Part shown: positions 41,396 through 50,976 of the stretch, in pieces
Numbering within the stretch: position 1 is the first letter of the stretch
How the letters are laid out: each line of letters begins with the position of its first letter
DNA from: Sphingobacterium sp. LZ7M1
GTDB taxonomy: Bacteria > Bacteroidota > Bacteroidia > Sphingobacteriales > Sphingobacteriaceae
Assembly (NCBI RefSeq): GCF_024296865.1
Contig: NZ_CP101134.1
Coordinates: 744,001-808,000, forward strand
DNA: 64,000 nucleotides
Reading direction: 5' to 3'
Position numbers and translations under genes: made by a program
Notes under the pieces: model-generated
What the model was told of the DNA's origin: nothing
Databases searched by the model: none
The model's input: only the letters and a program-made list of their open reading frames with translations

Positions 41396-41896
41396 TTAGT
41401 GTCCTTCGTTACCATCAGCTCCGTGAGCATGTCCATGAGATAATTCTTCAGGAGTAGCTTCGCGAGTGTCTAAGATTTCGATATCGAAGTTTAATTTTTT
41501 ACCAGCCATTGGGTGGTTCAAGTCAGCAACAACTGCATCTGGAGTTACTTCTACAACAACAGCACGGAATTGGTTTCCTTGGTTGTCTTGCAATGGAAGA
41601 ACTTCACCAACTGGAGGAAGTCCAGTTTCTTTGAACATATCAGCAGGTAATTGTGCAATTGCACGATCATCGCGTTCGCCATAAGCATCAACAGCTTCTA
41701 ACTCGAATGATTTTTTGTCACCAGCAGCTAAACCAGCGATGTTTTCTTCGAATTTAGGAAGCATCATGCCTACACCATATAAAAATGTTAAAGGATTCTC
41801 AGTCGTTGTTTGCTCTACAAATGTTTTTTCACCGTTATCTTCAATTGTGTGAAGAACGTAATTCAATGTTACTACATTGTTGTTTTCTACTGCCAT
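41396..41896 (-). CDS. FKBP-type peptidyl-prolyl isomerase, SlyD-like
   Basis: A cytoplasmic isomerase and chaperone of 166 residues. The FKBP part is split by an IF-type insert as in SlyD: VVTLNYVLHTIEDNGE, LTFLYGVGMMLPKFEENIAG and GDKKSFELEAVDAYGERDDR. The insert carries LQDNQGNQFRAVVVEVTPDAVVADLNHPMAGKKL, and LNFDIEILDTREAT closes the fold. The C-terminal tail has HGHAHGADGNEGH, which could bind nickel or another metal as the SlyD tail does. It is downstream of the YyaL-type gene on the same strand and is followed by a strong terminator. Confidence 0.95.
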   Translation of the reverse strand: MAVENNNVVTLNYVLHTIEDNGEKTFVEQTTTENPLTFLYGVGMMLPKFEENIAGLAAGDKKSFELEAVDAYGERDDRAIAQLPADMFKETGLPPVGEVLPLQDNQGNQFRAVVVEVTPDAVVADLNHPMAGKKLNFDIEILDTREATPEELSHGHAHGADGNEGH

Positions 41897-41916
41897 TCTG
41901 ATTAGATTGTGGGAAT

Positions 41917-43926
41917 CTATCCCTGTTTATTATTTATTAATTCTATAATATCCTTAATTGACGATTGTGGAAGGCTGCAGGTTTTCTTCTGACAAAGGTA
42001 TGCTTTGTCTTCCACTGTGTTTTTATGCTCTAACAAAGGAAGACTGCTTTTTGTTCCCCCTAAAGTGATTTTATTGGGGATGTAATATTGATCTAATTCC
42101 TTTCGCCAAGCCTGTCCTTGATGTCCCGTGATTGCGATCTCCCAAACTCCAAAGTGGAGTTCTAAGAGTTGGATTGCCCAATTTGAATAGGCCGAACCAT
42201 AGGCTTTAATATGAGGAAAAACATTGGCAAAAACTCGATCTGCAATTTCCGTGTACCTACTATTATCAAATAATACGCCGAGTTTGAACAATGAACGCAC
42301 TATTGTTGAAGAGGATGCCGGAATTACATTGTCCATAATCTCACTTTTTCTTGCGATCAGAACTTCAGCGTCCTTACTGCTGTAATAAAATACAGTTTCA
42401 TTCTCGTCAAAAAACTGGGATATCGCTATTTCTAGGTAAGATTTTGCACGCTCAAGCCACATTTCCTCAAAGGTTGCCTCGTATAAAGCTATATAGGCTT
42501 CAATTGTAAATGCATAATCATCTAGAAAACCAAAAATTGTTCTGTTGTGGTCTGACGGCTGATGAAGAAGTCTGCCATTTTGGCAACAATGCTCTTCGAT
42601 AAAGGTTGCAATCCCTTCTGCTAATTCTAAAAAATGGGAATTACCAAAGGTCCTATAGGAGTCAATTAACCCTTTCATGAACAAGGCATTCCAGGTAGTC
42701 AACTGTTTATGGTCCAATCCTGGTCTAATCCTCTTGCTTCTATATTGAAGGAGTTTTGCTTTTATTTCTTTTAGGTGTTCCTGCCATTCATCCTCACTGT
42801 AACCCGCTTCCTCGATGAGTTGATTATCCTCGGGGTTCACAAAAGGAATGTTGATTTGTTCTTCAGTCCAATTTCCACTCTTTTTGATGTTGAAGTAGTT
42901 TCTTGCGAGGTCAGCATCTTCACCCAAAATATCAAATTCTGCATAGTCGAAAGTATAGAATTTACCTTCTACACCTTCTGAATCAGCATCCAGTGCAGAA
43001 TAGAAACCTCCATTTGGGTCCAACATTTCGCGTTCAGCCCAAGCTATGGTTTCTTCAACAATGTTTTTATATAATATTTGGGGTCTGTTTTGATAAGCTT
43101 CACTATAGAGACTCAATAGCTGACCATTATCATAGAGCATTTTTTCAAAATGGGGAACATGCCATTTCCCATCCACAGAATAGCGGGCAAAACCACCCCC
43201 AACCTGATCATATATGCCCCCATTTGCCATTTTTTCTAATGTAAAATGAACATGGTCTACAACCCCTTGATCATGGTTCAAGAAGCCATAACGTAAGAAA
43301 AAGACCCAGTTATTGGGGAGAGGAAATTTAGGAGCACGAGTATAACCACCGTTTTTACCATCAAATTGCTCCTTCCACGGTTCTACGACCTGGAGGATAT
43401 CACTTAGGGTATATTGTTCAGGAATGTTCTGTATGGGGAGCTTTTCAGCTTGTTGGATGCCTTGGGTAAGTTTTTCAGCATAATCTATGGCGACCTCCGG
43501 TTTTTCCTCCCACATTTGCGCAATCTGAAGCAGAATCTGTTGCCAGTCATTAGGCTTAAAATAAGTTCCGCCATAAATTGGTCTACCGTCTGGGAGACAG
43601 ATACAGTTCAGGGGCCAACCACCAGAATTAGTCATTAATTGAACCGCTATCATATAGATCTGATCAATGTCGGGACGTTCTTCTCGATCCACCTTAATGC
43701 AAACAAAAAACTTATTCATGGTTTGCGCGACGGCCTCATTTTCGAAGCTCTCGCGTTCCATTACATGGCACCAGTGACAAGCCGAATAGCCAATGCTAAC
43801 GATGATTAACTTGTTCTCTTCTTTTGCCTTATTTAATGCTTCTTCACCCCATGGAAACCAATGAACAGGATTATGTTCATGTTGCTTTAAATATGGGGAA
43901 CTTTCACCTTGTAGTTTGTTTGCCAT
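41917..43926 (-). CDS. Thioredoxin domain-containing protein, YyaL/SPATA20 family (DUF255)
   Basis: A 669-residue protein. The N-terminal thioredoxin-like domain has [20 protein letters not shown] and a CHWCHVM site (C50, C53), followed by [20 protein letters not shown] and [12 protein letters not shown]. The large C-terminal part is an (alpha/alpha)6 barrel like N-acylglucosamine 2-epimerase, with [20 protein letters not shown] and [15 protein letters not shown]. The family is common but its reaction is unproven. It has no signal peptide, so it is probably cytoplasmic. It lies 21 nt after sixA and 20 nt before the FKBP gene, likely in one transcript. Confidence 0.95.
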   Translation of the reverse strand: MANKLQGESSPYLKQHEHNPVHWFPWGEEALNKAKEENKLIIVSIGYSACHWCHVMERESFENEAVAQTMNKFFVCIKVDREERPDIDQIYMIAVQLMTNSGGWPLNCICLPDGRPIYGGTYFKPNDWQQILLQIAQMWEEKPEVAIDYAEKLTQGIQQAEKLPIQNIPEQYTLSDILQVVEPWKEQFDGKNGGYTRAPKFPLPNNWVFFLRYGFLNHDQGVVDHVHFTLEKMANGGIYDQVGGGFARYSVDGKWHVPHFEKMLYDNGQLLSLYSEAYQNRPQILYKNIVEETIAWAEREMLDPNGGFYSALDADSEGVEGKFYTFDYAEFDILGEDADLARNYFNIKKSGNWTEEQINIPFVNPEDNQLIEEAGYSEDEWQEHLKEIKAKLLQYRSKRIRPGLDHKQLTTWNALFMKGLIDSYRTFGNSHFLELAEGIATFIEEHCCQNGRLLHQPSDHNRTIFGFLDDYAFTIEAYIALYEATFEEMWLERAKSYLEIAISQFFDENETVFYYSSKDAEVLIARKSEIMDNVIPASSSTIVRSLFKLGVLFDNSRYTEIADRVFANVFPHIKAYGSAYSNWAIQLLELHFGVWEIAITGHQGQAWRKELDQYYIPNKITLGGTKSSLPLLEHKNTVEDKAYLCQKKTCSLPQSSIKDIIELINNKQG

Positions 43927-43932
43927 AACATA

Positions 43933-43940
43933 CGAAGGTA
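43933..43940 (-). promoter_or_regulatory. Putative -7 element of the YyaL-type gene
   Basis: TACCTTCG on the minus strand, 6 nt from the ATG; one base off TAnnTTTG. It lies in the 21-nt gap after sixA, so it may allow expression apart from sixA. Confidence 0.3.
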
Positions 43941-43947
43941 AAAACTA

Positions 43948-44433
43948 TTATTTTAATAATCCTATTAGGTTGGCAGTTCCTCCTCCTAACATTTCAAAGG
44001 TCAGATCACCCTCAAGCTGTAAAATTGATACATTGGACGTAGCCAGCTCAATCTCAGAATGGCTCAAATAGTTGGTCAGGTTAGAAAGCCCTGGATTATG
44101 ACCAAATATCAACAAGGTATCATATTCTTCCGGAACGCTATTGATCACTTTTAGGATATCCATAAAATGGGCCTCATAAATATCTCTCGTCTGATGGATG
44201 GATTCTTGAGGGTAACCAAGCACTTCACAGAATAATTCTGCTGTTTGGATGGCACGATTTGCAGAGGATGAGATGACAAGGGTCTTTTCATCTATTTTAA
44301 GAGAGTCTTTTAGCTTTTGAGCAATCCTTTCCGCTCTTTCTCTGCCCTTTTTTTGTAGGTCTCTATAAAAATCATCTTTTGAAAAAGAGTGTTCTTCAGC
44401 CTTGGCGTGCCTGATAAGATATAATGTTTTCAT
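43948..44433 (-). CDS. sixA: Phosphohistidine phosphatase SixA family
   Basis: A 161-residue member of the histidine phosphatase superfamily. The N-terminal MKTLYLIRHAKAE gives the RH pair (R8-H9), the second Arg is in ISSSANRAIQTAE, and the late His is in LLIFGHNPGLSNL. SixA removes phosphate from His-phosphorylated proteins in E. coli; the target here is unknown. It is the first of a likely three-gene set with the YyaL-type and FKBP genes, and 78 nt downstream of the GT2-GT4 gene. Confidence 0.92.
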   Translation of the reverse strand: MKTLYLIRHAKAEEHSFSKDDFYRDLQKKGRERAERIAQKLKDSLKIDEKTLVISSSANRAIQTAELFCEVLGYPQESIHQTRDIYEAHFMDILKVINSVPEEYDTLLIFGHNPGLSNLTNYLSHSEIELATSNVSILQLEGDLTFEMLGGGTANLIGLLK

Positions 44434-44511
44434 GTTTTGAATACCTAGTTAAAACACCAAGATAAAGAAATAATAATTAACAAATCGTTCTGAAATTGTT
44501 AAGTATTACTT

Positions 44512-46548
44512 CTAAACTCTGTAATTCTCAATGAATTGTATGCTGCCTTTAAGCTTTTCAACAGAAAATGGCCTTAAGCTTTTCTCAGAATTATCTTGCA
44601 GTTTTTTCCAAAGCACTTCATCATTGTACAAACGCAAAATTTGCTCAGCGAATTTGTCTGTCGTATTGGCGTCAAGGATATTGGTACCATCCTGAAGATT
44701 CATTCCCTCAGCCCCAATCTTGTTGGTGATTACTGGCAAATAATATTCAAAGGCTTGGCCTATTTTTCCTTTTACACCTGCGCCATAACGAAGTGGAGCG
44801 ATCATGTACTTCGTGTTGAAGTAAAAAGGTTCTATATCTTCAACGAAACCATGGAAAACAACATTTTTTAAGGTTTTCTTTTCTTCATCAATATGTTCAT
44901 CTAAGTCTCCTACTACATGTAATTTTATTGCGGGATTGACTTTCCAAACCTCAGGCATGATTTCATCAATCAGGTAATTTACAGCATCAATATTTGGGGT
45001 ATGTTTAGAGCCAACAAAAAGGATTCCTGAACGGTCTTGAAAGCGCGGTGTTTCTTCCTTTTTGACCCTTGGGTAATGGATATTTGAAATTACATGAAGT
45101 TTTTTGTTGTCACAGAGTTTAGCCATATAAACCTTTTCCTGTTCAGATATAGGAATGACTATGTCAGCCTTTTCTGCAGCTTCCAATTCGTACTGATAGA
45201 ATTTTTTATATAATTTTTGGAGTTCTTTATTGTTTTCCTCAAACTCTAATGCCCTTTTAAACCTCAAATGATGGATGTCTACCATATCAAAGATTACTTT
45301 TGAATCTGGAATGAACTTTTGGGCAGTTTTGTAATATTTATTAAAACTGATTGCGGTATGAAACCATACGATCGGCTGATGGAAAACACTTCTTTTTAAA
45401 AATTGGACCACATCATTTTTAGCATGATGCTCATAAACCACGCAAATCCCTAACTTCTGGTAAAACTCATTTGAATCATTCTCAAATTTGTTCTGTGTTG
45501 TAATCAAGATGACTTGATAGCCCAGTTCACAAAATTCCTTCATGATCTCTGTAAACCGTATCTCTCCTGAATTATTGTCAACTTTAGGCATTTGGTCGTG
45601 AAAGAAAATTATCTGTTTGTTGTTATTGATTTCCAACTTTCTTTCTTCGACGGTATTAGACTTTATTTTATCAAGATATTTTCCCCAGCGAGAATAAAAT
45701 ATTTCCTTGTTTTTCTTAAAGATCATTTCTTTTTGAAGCGCTTTCTCTTGACTTTTATTCTTATAGGTCAGTCCGTCAAAATGAATCACTTTTGAAAAAG
45801 GGCTGAAGTATATTTTCTTCCCTTGGTCATATCTTATTCGAAAACAAAGGTCCGTTTCTTCAAAATATGCAGGTTTATAAACAGGGTCTAATAGATTGAG
45901 ATTTCCTAGATCATCCGTTTTCCTGAAGAGTAGACTGCATCCTGAGGCATAATCCACCTCATACACATAATTTACTTCTGGGAAATAGGCAGGAACATTA
46001 TTGACCTGATGGATTCTGTCCGCACTTAAAAAAAGCGAACCAGCTTCCTGAAGGGAACCATCGGTATTCAAGATCATAGATCCCACTGCTCCAGCATCCT
46101 CCTTCGTGTTGAATACATTGACCAATTCATCTAAAAAACCTTGATGCACGAGGGTATCATTGTTTAATAAATAGATGAAATCGCCTTTTGCTGTCCTAAT
46201 ACCTTTATTTACACTCTCCAAAAAGCCTAAATTGGTATCATTGGTTATTTGAACTGTGTTTTCAATATCCGAAAAATCGATGGCATCCTTGCTGCAATCA
46301 TTGATTAAAAGGAGTTCGAAGCTATTCTCGGGTAAATTTGAATGTATGGATTTTAAGCAGGCTCTAGTGGTCGCTTCCATGTTATAATATGGAATGATTA
46401 TAGAAACTAAGGGCTGTTTTGTTTCAGGAAAAACAAGGGTTTCTTTAACTAAATCAGGCTCTTGAACATTTATTGTAAAGTAATTGATCGTATTCTTTAG
46501 TCGTTTCTTTTTCTCGAAATATAATCTGATCTGCTTAGATAAACCCAT
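44512..46548 (-). CDS. Two-domain glycosyltransferase, GT2 fused to GT4
   Basis: The 678-residue protein carries two transferases. Residues about 47-260 are a GT2 (GT-A) domain: PLVSIIIPYYNMEATTRACL, LLINDCSKD, GDFIYLLNNDTLVH (the DxD-like NND) and PAYFEETDLCFRIRY. Residues about 315-678 are a GT-B domain with a Gly-rich entry (KVDNNSGEIRFTEIM), a substrate loop WFHTAISFNKYYK, and the donor half GILFVGSKHTPNIDAVNYL, LHVVGDL and RYGAGVKGKIGQAFEYYLP. It could add two sugars in turn to a surface glycan. There is no membrane helix. It is divergent from the GT4 gene at 46693. Confidence 0.9.
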   Translation of the reverse strand: MGLSKQIRLYFEKKKRLKNTINYFTINVQEPDLVKETLVFPETKQPLVSIIIPYYNMEATTRACLKSIHSNLPENSFELLLINDCSKDAIDFSDIENTVQITNDTNLGFLESVNKGIRTAKGDFIYLLNNDTLVHQGFLDELVNVFNTKEDAGAVGSMILNTDGSLQEAGSLFLSADRIHQVNNVPAYFPEVNYVYEVDYASGCSLLFRKTDDLGNLNLLDPVYKPAYFEETDLCFRIRYDQGKKIYFSPFSKVIHFDGLTYKNKSQEKALQKEMIFKKNKEIFYSRWGKYLDKIKSNTVEERKLEINNNKQIIFFHDQMPKVDNNSGEIRFTEIMKEFCELGYQVILITTQNKFENDSNEFYQKLGICVVYEHHAKNDVVQFLKRSVFHQPIVWFHTAISFNKYYKTAQKFIPDSKVIFDMVDIHHLRFKRALEFEENNKELQKLYKKFYQYELEAAEKADIVIPISEQEKVYMAKLCDNKKLHVISNIHYPRVKKEETPRFQDRSGILFVGSKHTPNIDAVNYLIDEIMPEVWKVNPAIKLHVVGDLDEHIDEEKKTLKNVVFHGFVEDIEPFYFNTKYMIAPLRYGAGVKGKIGQAFEYYLPVITNKIGAEGMNLQDGTNILDANTTDKFAEQILRLYNDEVLWKKLQDNSEKSLRPFSVEKLKGSIQFIENYRV

Positions 46549-46692
46549 TTAAGTCTTGTAAATTATTTTATAATAGCTATCAAAAATCTAACCGTAAGTA
46601 AATTTTAGACGAAATTTATAATAAAAATGCTACAGAACTAGTCGATTTTAAATGCTAAACCATCAAATTCCTGTGAATATTTTTTATGTTTG

Positions 46693-47769
46693 ATGATGAT
46701 CCCAGAACAACCTGCAAATGTTTGTTTCGACGTCGAACGTTTAAAATATAGAAACGTTGGACTTTTTCACTTTTGCCTTCAATTGGGAAATGCCTTAATT
46801 GATATCGCTGATTCCGACCCTACCCTAAAATTGTATTTTTATGCTCCCCAAAACAGCCAAATCTTGAAGGGAGCCCCTAACTACATAAACAGCAAGCCGA
46901 TCCATAAGTATATCCAGTCTTTCCAGGTTGATCTAAATGTTTGGCATGGCAGCAACCAAATGACCGACTATCTACCAAGGAACAAAAAGATAGCCAAGGT
47001 CCTGACCATCCATGATCTGAATTTTTTACGAGAAAAACCTAAGGATAAGCAAAAGAAATACCTTTCCAAGGTTCAATCCAATGTCGATCAATCCGATGAA
47101 ATTGTCTGCATTTCAGAATATGTGAAGCAGGAAGTTATGGAGTATATAAATTTGCGGAATAAACCTTGTTCCGTAATTTACAATGGCAATAATATCAACC
47201 CAGCAGTTAGCCCAACAGCAGTCAACTTTCCTCTTTTGGACTTGTCGGTTCCATATTTGTTTTTCATAGGGGCAATCTTGCCGAAAAAAAACATCGAAAG
47301 CTTAGTCTATCTGTTGGTGAAGAATGATTTTAACTTAGTCATAGCGGGAGAGATCTTCGACAAAACCTATCAAAAGAAAATCCTTGAATTGGGTAAGGAA
47401 CTGGGAGTGATGGAAAGGATTTATTTTATTGGAGCAATAAGTGAGGGAGAAAAAGTTTACCTTTTAAAGAATTGTAGATATTTTTGCTTCCCTTCAAAAA
47501 CGGAAGGCTTTGGGTTGCCTGTCGTGGAGGCGATGAGTTTTGGCAAGGACATCATTTTATCAAACTCCACCAGTCTTCCGGAGATTGGAGGAAATGTAGT
47601 ACGATATCTTGATTCCTTTGAAAAGGATTATTTAATTGAATACGGAAAGGAATTATGTTCTTTCCAGTTTTCAAAAGAAATGGAACTTGCAGTAGTGGAA
47701 AGAAGTAAAATGTATAGCTGGAAAAAAGCAGCTGAAGCCTATGGGGAAATTTATAAAGAATTAGCTTAA
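46693..47769 (+). CDS. Glycosyltransferase family 4
   Basis: A GT-B enzyme of 358 residues. The N-terminal half has NVCFDVERLKYRNVGLFHFC (the G-containing acceptor loop) and VWHGSNQMTDYLP. KIAKVLTIHDLNFLREKPKD, EIVCISEYVKQEVMEYI and SVIYNGNNIN are the usual GT4 linker segments. The donor half has FFIGAILPKKNIESLVYL, LVIAGEI and YFCFPSKTEGFGLPVVEAMS with the two Glu residues. The ATG could also be 3 nt later. It is directly adjacent (0 nt gap) to the next plus-strand gene, so the two are co-translated. Confidence 0.9.
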   Translation: MMIPEQPANVCFDVERLKYRNVGLFHFCLQLGNALIDIADSDPTLKLYFYAPQNSQILKGAPNYINSKPIHKYIQSFQVDLNVWHGSNQMTDYLPRNKKIAKVLTIHDLNFLREKPKDKQKKYLSKVQSNVDQSDEIVCISEYVKQEVMEYINLRNKPCSVIYNGNNINPAVSPTAVNFPLLDLSVPYLFFIGAILPKKNIESLVYLLVKNDFNLVIAGEIFDKTYQKKILELGKELGVMERIYFIGAISEGEKVYLLKNCRYFCFPSKTEGFGLPVVEAMSFGKDIILSNSTSLPEIGGNVVRYLDSFEKDYLIEYGKELCSFQFSKEMELAVVERSKMYSWKKAAEAYGEIYKELA

Positions 47770-48798
47770 ATGAGTCAAGTAAAGTTTGGAGAAGGAAAAA
47801 CTATTTTATTGGCAATGCCAGATTGGTTCCTATACCACTCCGTGAAACAGCAATTGGAATTATTTGGGTTTCGCGTCATTGGTATTCCTTTTACTGGAAA
47901 ATTTAAGTATAAAAACCTTACTGATAGAACCATTAACTTCTTGAGAAAGGTCTTTTTCAATGACAGGAAATACAAGCCCTATTTAAAATACCGTGATACT
48001 GGCCAAGGGATAACCAAAGCCGTAGAAGAATTGAACGAGGTCGTTGATTACTGCCTGATGTTTCGAGCAGATTATTACCCTTTGGATATCGTTAGGAAGA
48101 TCAAGGAAAAAAGTAAGGTCTTGGTTGGTTACCAATGGGATGGATTAGATCGCTTTCCAGGGATAAAAGATTTAATTCCCGAGTTCGACCGATTTTTCGT
48201 CTTTGACCCTTCGGATCTGGATTTTCCATCCGTGCAATCTGCCAGCAATTTTTACCTCAATAGCAATAATCCCCATGTTGAAAAGGATATCGATGTTTAT
48301 TATTTAGGGAATTATGTGCGGTCTAGGATTAATAAACTTGAAAAATTAACTGACTATCTGAAAAATATCCATTCTAATTCCGTGATCAAGGTCCATTCTG
48401 ATAAAGAGAAGATTCAAAAGAAATATGGCGATAGATCTTTTGAATTGACAAAGAATTATGTCTCTTATGAGGAAAACCTAGATTTAGTGAACAGGTCTAG
48501 GATTATGGTTGATCTATTGCACGATGTACACAAAGGTTTGTCCTTTAGGGTTTTCGAGGCAATCGGGAATGATAAAAAACTAATACTAGACAATCCAGAA
48601 ATAAAAAAATATGAATTCTATAATCCTTCAAACTTTTTCCTTCTACAGGGGGACAATTTTGACGGTTTGAAAGAATTTATCAATTCTCCATACGAGCCAT
48701 TACCAGAAGACATCAAACACAAATACTCCTTTGAAAACTGGATCAGATATGTCCTGGATATTGCGCCCTACCAAAAAATCGATCTTCCGAAAAGCTAA
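47770..48798 (+). CDS. Glycosyltransferase-like surface polysaccharide protein of unknown family
   Basis: I cannot assign a CAZy family. The 342 residues have a GT-B-like pattern: an N-terminal ILLAMPDWFLYHSVKQQLEL, VDYCLMFRADYYPLDIVRKI, and VLVGYQWDGLDRFPGIKDLI, then FDRFFVFDPSDLDFP and YYLGNYVRSRI. The C-terminal half has YVSYEENLDLVNRSRIMVDL and GLSFRVFEAIGNDKKLILDN, which resembles the CgeB or lipopolysaccharide-core type nucleotide-sugar half. It starts on the base after the stop of the GT4 gene and ends with a 4-nt overlap with the convergent GT4 gene, so it belongs to the surface glycan cluster. Confidence 0.7.
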   Translation: MSQVKFGEGKTILLAMPDWFLYHSVKQQLELFGFRVIGIPFTGKFKYKNLTDRTINFLRKVFFNDRKYKPYLKYRDTGQGITKAVEELNEVVDYCLMFRADYYPLDIVRKIKEKSKVLVGYQWDGLDRFPGIKDLIPEFDRFFVFDPSDLDFPSVQSASNFYLNSNNPHVEKDIDVYYLGNYVRSRINKLEKLTDYLKNIHSNSVIKVHSDKEKIQKKYGDRSFELTKNYVSYEENLDLVNRSRIMVDLLHDVHKGLSFRVFEAIGNDKKLILDNPEIKKYEFYNPSNFFLLQGDNFDGLKEFINSPYEPLPEDIKHKYSFENWIRYVLDIAPYQKIDLPKS

Positions 48799-49910
48799 AC
48801 TAATTGATGATACAGCCCCATGATTTGCTGGGCAATGATTTCATCATTAAACCGCTGGGCATATTCTCGCCCTTTTACGGCCATGTTGTTTGCTAATTCG
48901 GGATCAGATAGGATCAATTGAATGCTTTTTCGTATTTCTGCAACATTTTCAGGATCAATATAGTTCGAGAAAGGTCCTGCTGCTTCTGGAAATACGCCTG
49001 AATTGGTCGTTATAACTGGAGTGCCTGAGTAGAGCGCCTCAATGATTGGAATGCCGAATCCTTCAAATTTGGAAGGATAGATGAAAATATTAGCCATGGC
49101 GTAAATCGTGGCCAATTCATCCATACTCAAGCCTTTCATAAAAACAACTTGCTTCTCCATCCCTTTTGAAGCGATATACTCCTTTATGCTCTGCGTGTAA
49201 GGGGTTTCTTTCCCAATTATTACCAATGGAATATCCAATCCTTCAATGGCCTTTACAATTTGAAATGCATTTTTTCTGGGTTCGATAGAACCAACATTCA
49301 ATACAAAATCTCTTGGGAGGTTATATTTTAATCGAATTCTTTCTTTTTCCTCCTCAGTCTTTTCAGTTTTAAATGCAGGATGGCTCACCTGGTAGATCAC
49401 CGATATTTTATCTTCGGGAACCTGGTAGTATGCCATCAGGTCCTGTTTAGTCTGTTCACTGATGGCTATGATTCGGTCAGCATTTTCAACGGCATATTTC
49501 GCCTTTTTATCATAAATCCATCTATCCACTGCGCGGTATAATTCCGGATATCGTAAAAAGATTAAATCATGAATGGTTACGACTGATTTAATTCCTGCCT
49601 TTTGCAGTCCAATGGGGATTTCACCAGATAATCCATGGTAGATTTCAACCTTATCCCGCTTTAGATCAGAAATAATGTTCCAATTTCTCCATACCATGGG
49701 AAGCATTTTCGAAATCTTGGAAGTAGGTAATTGAATTTTTTTATCAGCCAATTGGTTGGACGTTAGGTTATCCCCAAGTTTTGGCGTGTATTTAATATAA
49801 TTATTCTCAGGATAGTGTTTTTCAAGTATCCTGATTAAATCCCTGCTGTAATTACCAAGGCCAGTATAGTTTAGGAAATATCTTTTGGCGTCAAATCCTA
49901 TTGTCAACAT
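48795..49910 (-). CDS. Glycosyltransferase family 4 (mannosyltransferase-like)
   Basis: A GT-B enzyme of 371 residues. The start is MLTIGFDAKRYFLNYTGLGNYSRDLI, with the Gly loop that binds the acceptor side. VEIYHGLSGEIPI, SVVTIHDLIFLRYPELY, DRIIAISEQTKQDLM and SVIYQVSHPAF are typical linker elements. The donor half has FVLNVGSIEPRKNAFQIVKA, LVIIGKETPY, MANIFIYPSKFEGFGIPIIE and ALYSGTPVITTNSGVFPEAAG. It resembles WbaZ/MtfB-like mannosyltransferases, but the sugar is not known. It follows the GT9 gene (40 nt) on the minus strand. Confidence 0.9.
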   Translation of the reverse strand: MLTIGFDAKRYFLNYTGLGNYSRDLIRILEKHYPENNYIKYTPKLGDNLTSNQLADKKIQLPTSKISKMLPMVWRNWNIISDLKRDKVEIYHGLSGEIPIGLQKAGIKSVVTIHDLIFLRYPELYRAVDRWIYDKKAKYAVENADRIIAISEQTKQDLMAYYQVPEDKISVIYQVSHPAFKTEKTEEEKERIRLKYNLPRDFVLNVGSIEPRKNAFQIVKAIEGLDIPLVIIGKETPYTQSIKEYIASKGMEKQVVFMKGLSMDELATIYAMANIFIYPSKFEGFGIPIIEALYSGTPVITTNSGVFPEAAGPFSNYIDPENVAEIRKSIQLILSDPELANNMAVKGREYAQRFNDEIIAQQIMGLYHQLV

Positions 49911-49950
49911 TCAGAATTTCTTTTTCAGGTAATTAATTTTGTGAATTTAA

Positions 49951-50967
49951 TTAAAATAAGTGTTTTTTTATCCTCTCGACAAGCATTTCGCTACTTACTA
50001 AATCAATTGCCTCTACGCCATCACAAAGACAGGATTTATTGCCATAAACAGAATTCGGTCTATTGGGATGTTCTACCTGAACACAATCTTCCATCGACTG
50101 ACCATATCCCAAAAATCCAGCATAAGGATGGGTTGCTCCCCAAACTGATACACAAGGAATACCCATTAGGGAAGCCATGTGCATGCCTGAGCTGTCCATG
50201 CTGACCATCAGATCAAGATGGGCAATGATATCTAACTCCTGACTTAAATTATATTTTCCTACAACAGAATGCACATTGGGGAACTGTTTTTCCCAGTTCT
50301 CCGTAATCTCTTTCTCTTTTGCTCCACCTCCAAAAAGCACAACCTGAACCCCTAGATCTGATAAGTTATGGATTACCTCCGTCATTTTTTCTGTTGGAAG
50401 AACTTTATAGGGATGTTGAGCAAAAGCCGATATGCCAACTTTTTTTGCATTTGAAGCCAGAATTGGCATCATTCCCTGAGGAATCAGTCGATGTTGCTTT
50501 TCCAATTGATGGTTCAATTGTAGGCTAAATCCCAATTTCCTGAAAACATCGGCGTATCGCTCTGTAGTCAGTTTCAAAGGCTTAAAAACCTTGTCCTTGG
50601 TACGTGTTAAAGCTTTCTTTTCTGGCCTGCCTTTATCTAGGATTTGAACCTGATGCCCTGCAGTCCGAAAAAGGACGTCCAAAAACCTTGACCTGATGTT
50701 ATTATGCAGGTCAGCAACCTGTTTTGCCTTGTACTTTTTCAGTTCCTTGAATAGCTTTATTAAACCAGATATGCCATTATGTTTTCCCTTGGGTTCGATA
50801 GGGTGAAAGATCAAGCGCGGTATTCCATCGAAAAAAGCAGAAAAAAACGGACGTGAAACCATAATGATTTCAGTGTCCGTATGTTGTTCTTGGAATTCCC
50901 TTAATACCGAAGCAACCATGGCGACATCACCCATTGCAGAAAATCTAGTGACCAAGATTCGCTTCAT
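49951..50967 (-). CDS. Glycosyltransferase family 9 (heptosyltransferase-like)
   Basis: A 338-residue enzyme of the ADP-heptose:LPS heptosyltransferase family. It begins with MKRILVTRFSAMGDVAMVAS (the loop with the conserved Asp), then RPFFSAFFDGIPRL and VADLHNNIRSRFLDVLFR. The donor half has KVGISAFAQHPYKVLP, VVLFGGGAKEKEI, and LMVSMDSSGMHMASLMGIPCVSVWGATHPYAGF, the characteristic SxDSGxxH-like segment. In LPS inner-core assembly it would add heptose, but in Bacteroidota the sugar is uncertain. It is 9 nt after DUF4254 and probably in one operon with it. Confidence 0.93.
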   Translation of the reverse strand: MKRILVTRFSAMGDVAMVASVLREFQEQHTDTEIIMVSRPFFSAFFDGIPRLIFHPIEPKGKHNGISGLIKLFKELKKYKAKQVADLHNNIRSRFLDVLFRTAGHQVQILDKGRPEKKALTRTKDKVFKPLKLTTERYADVFRKLGFSLQLNHQLEKQHRLIPQGMMPILASNAKKVGISAFAQHPYKVLPTEKMTEVIHNLSDLGVQVVLFGGGAKEKEITENWEKQFPNVHSVVGKYNLSQELDIIAHLDLMVSMDSSGMHMASLMGIPCVSVWGATHPYAGFLGYGQSMEDCVQVEHPNRPNSVYGNKSCLCDGVEAIDLVSSEMLVERIKKHLF

Positions 50968-50976
50968 CTCAGGGAA

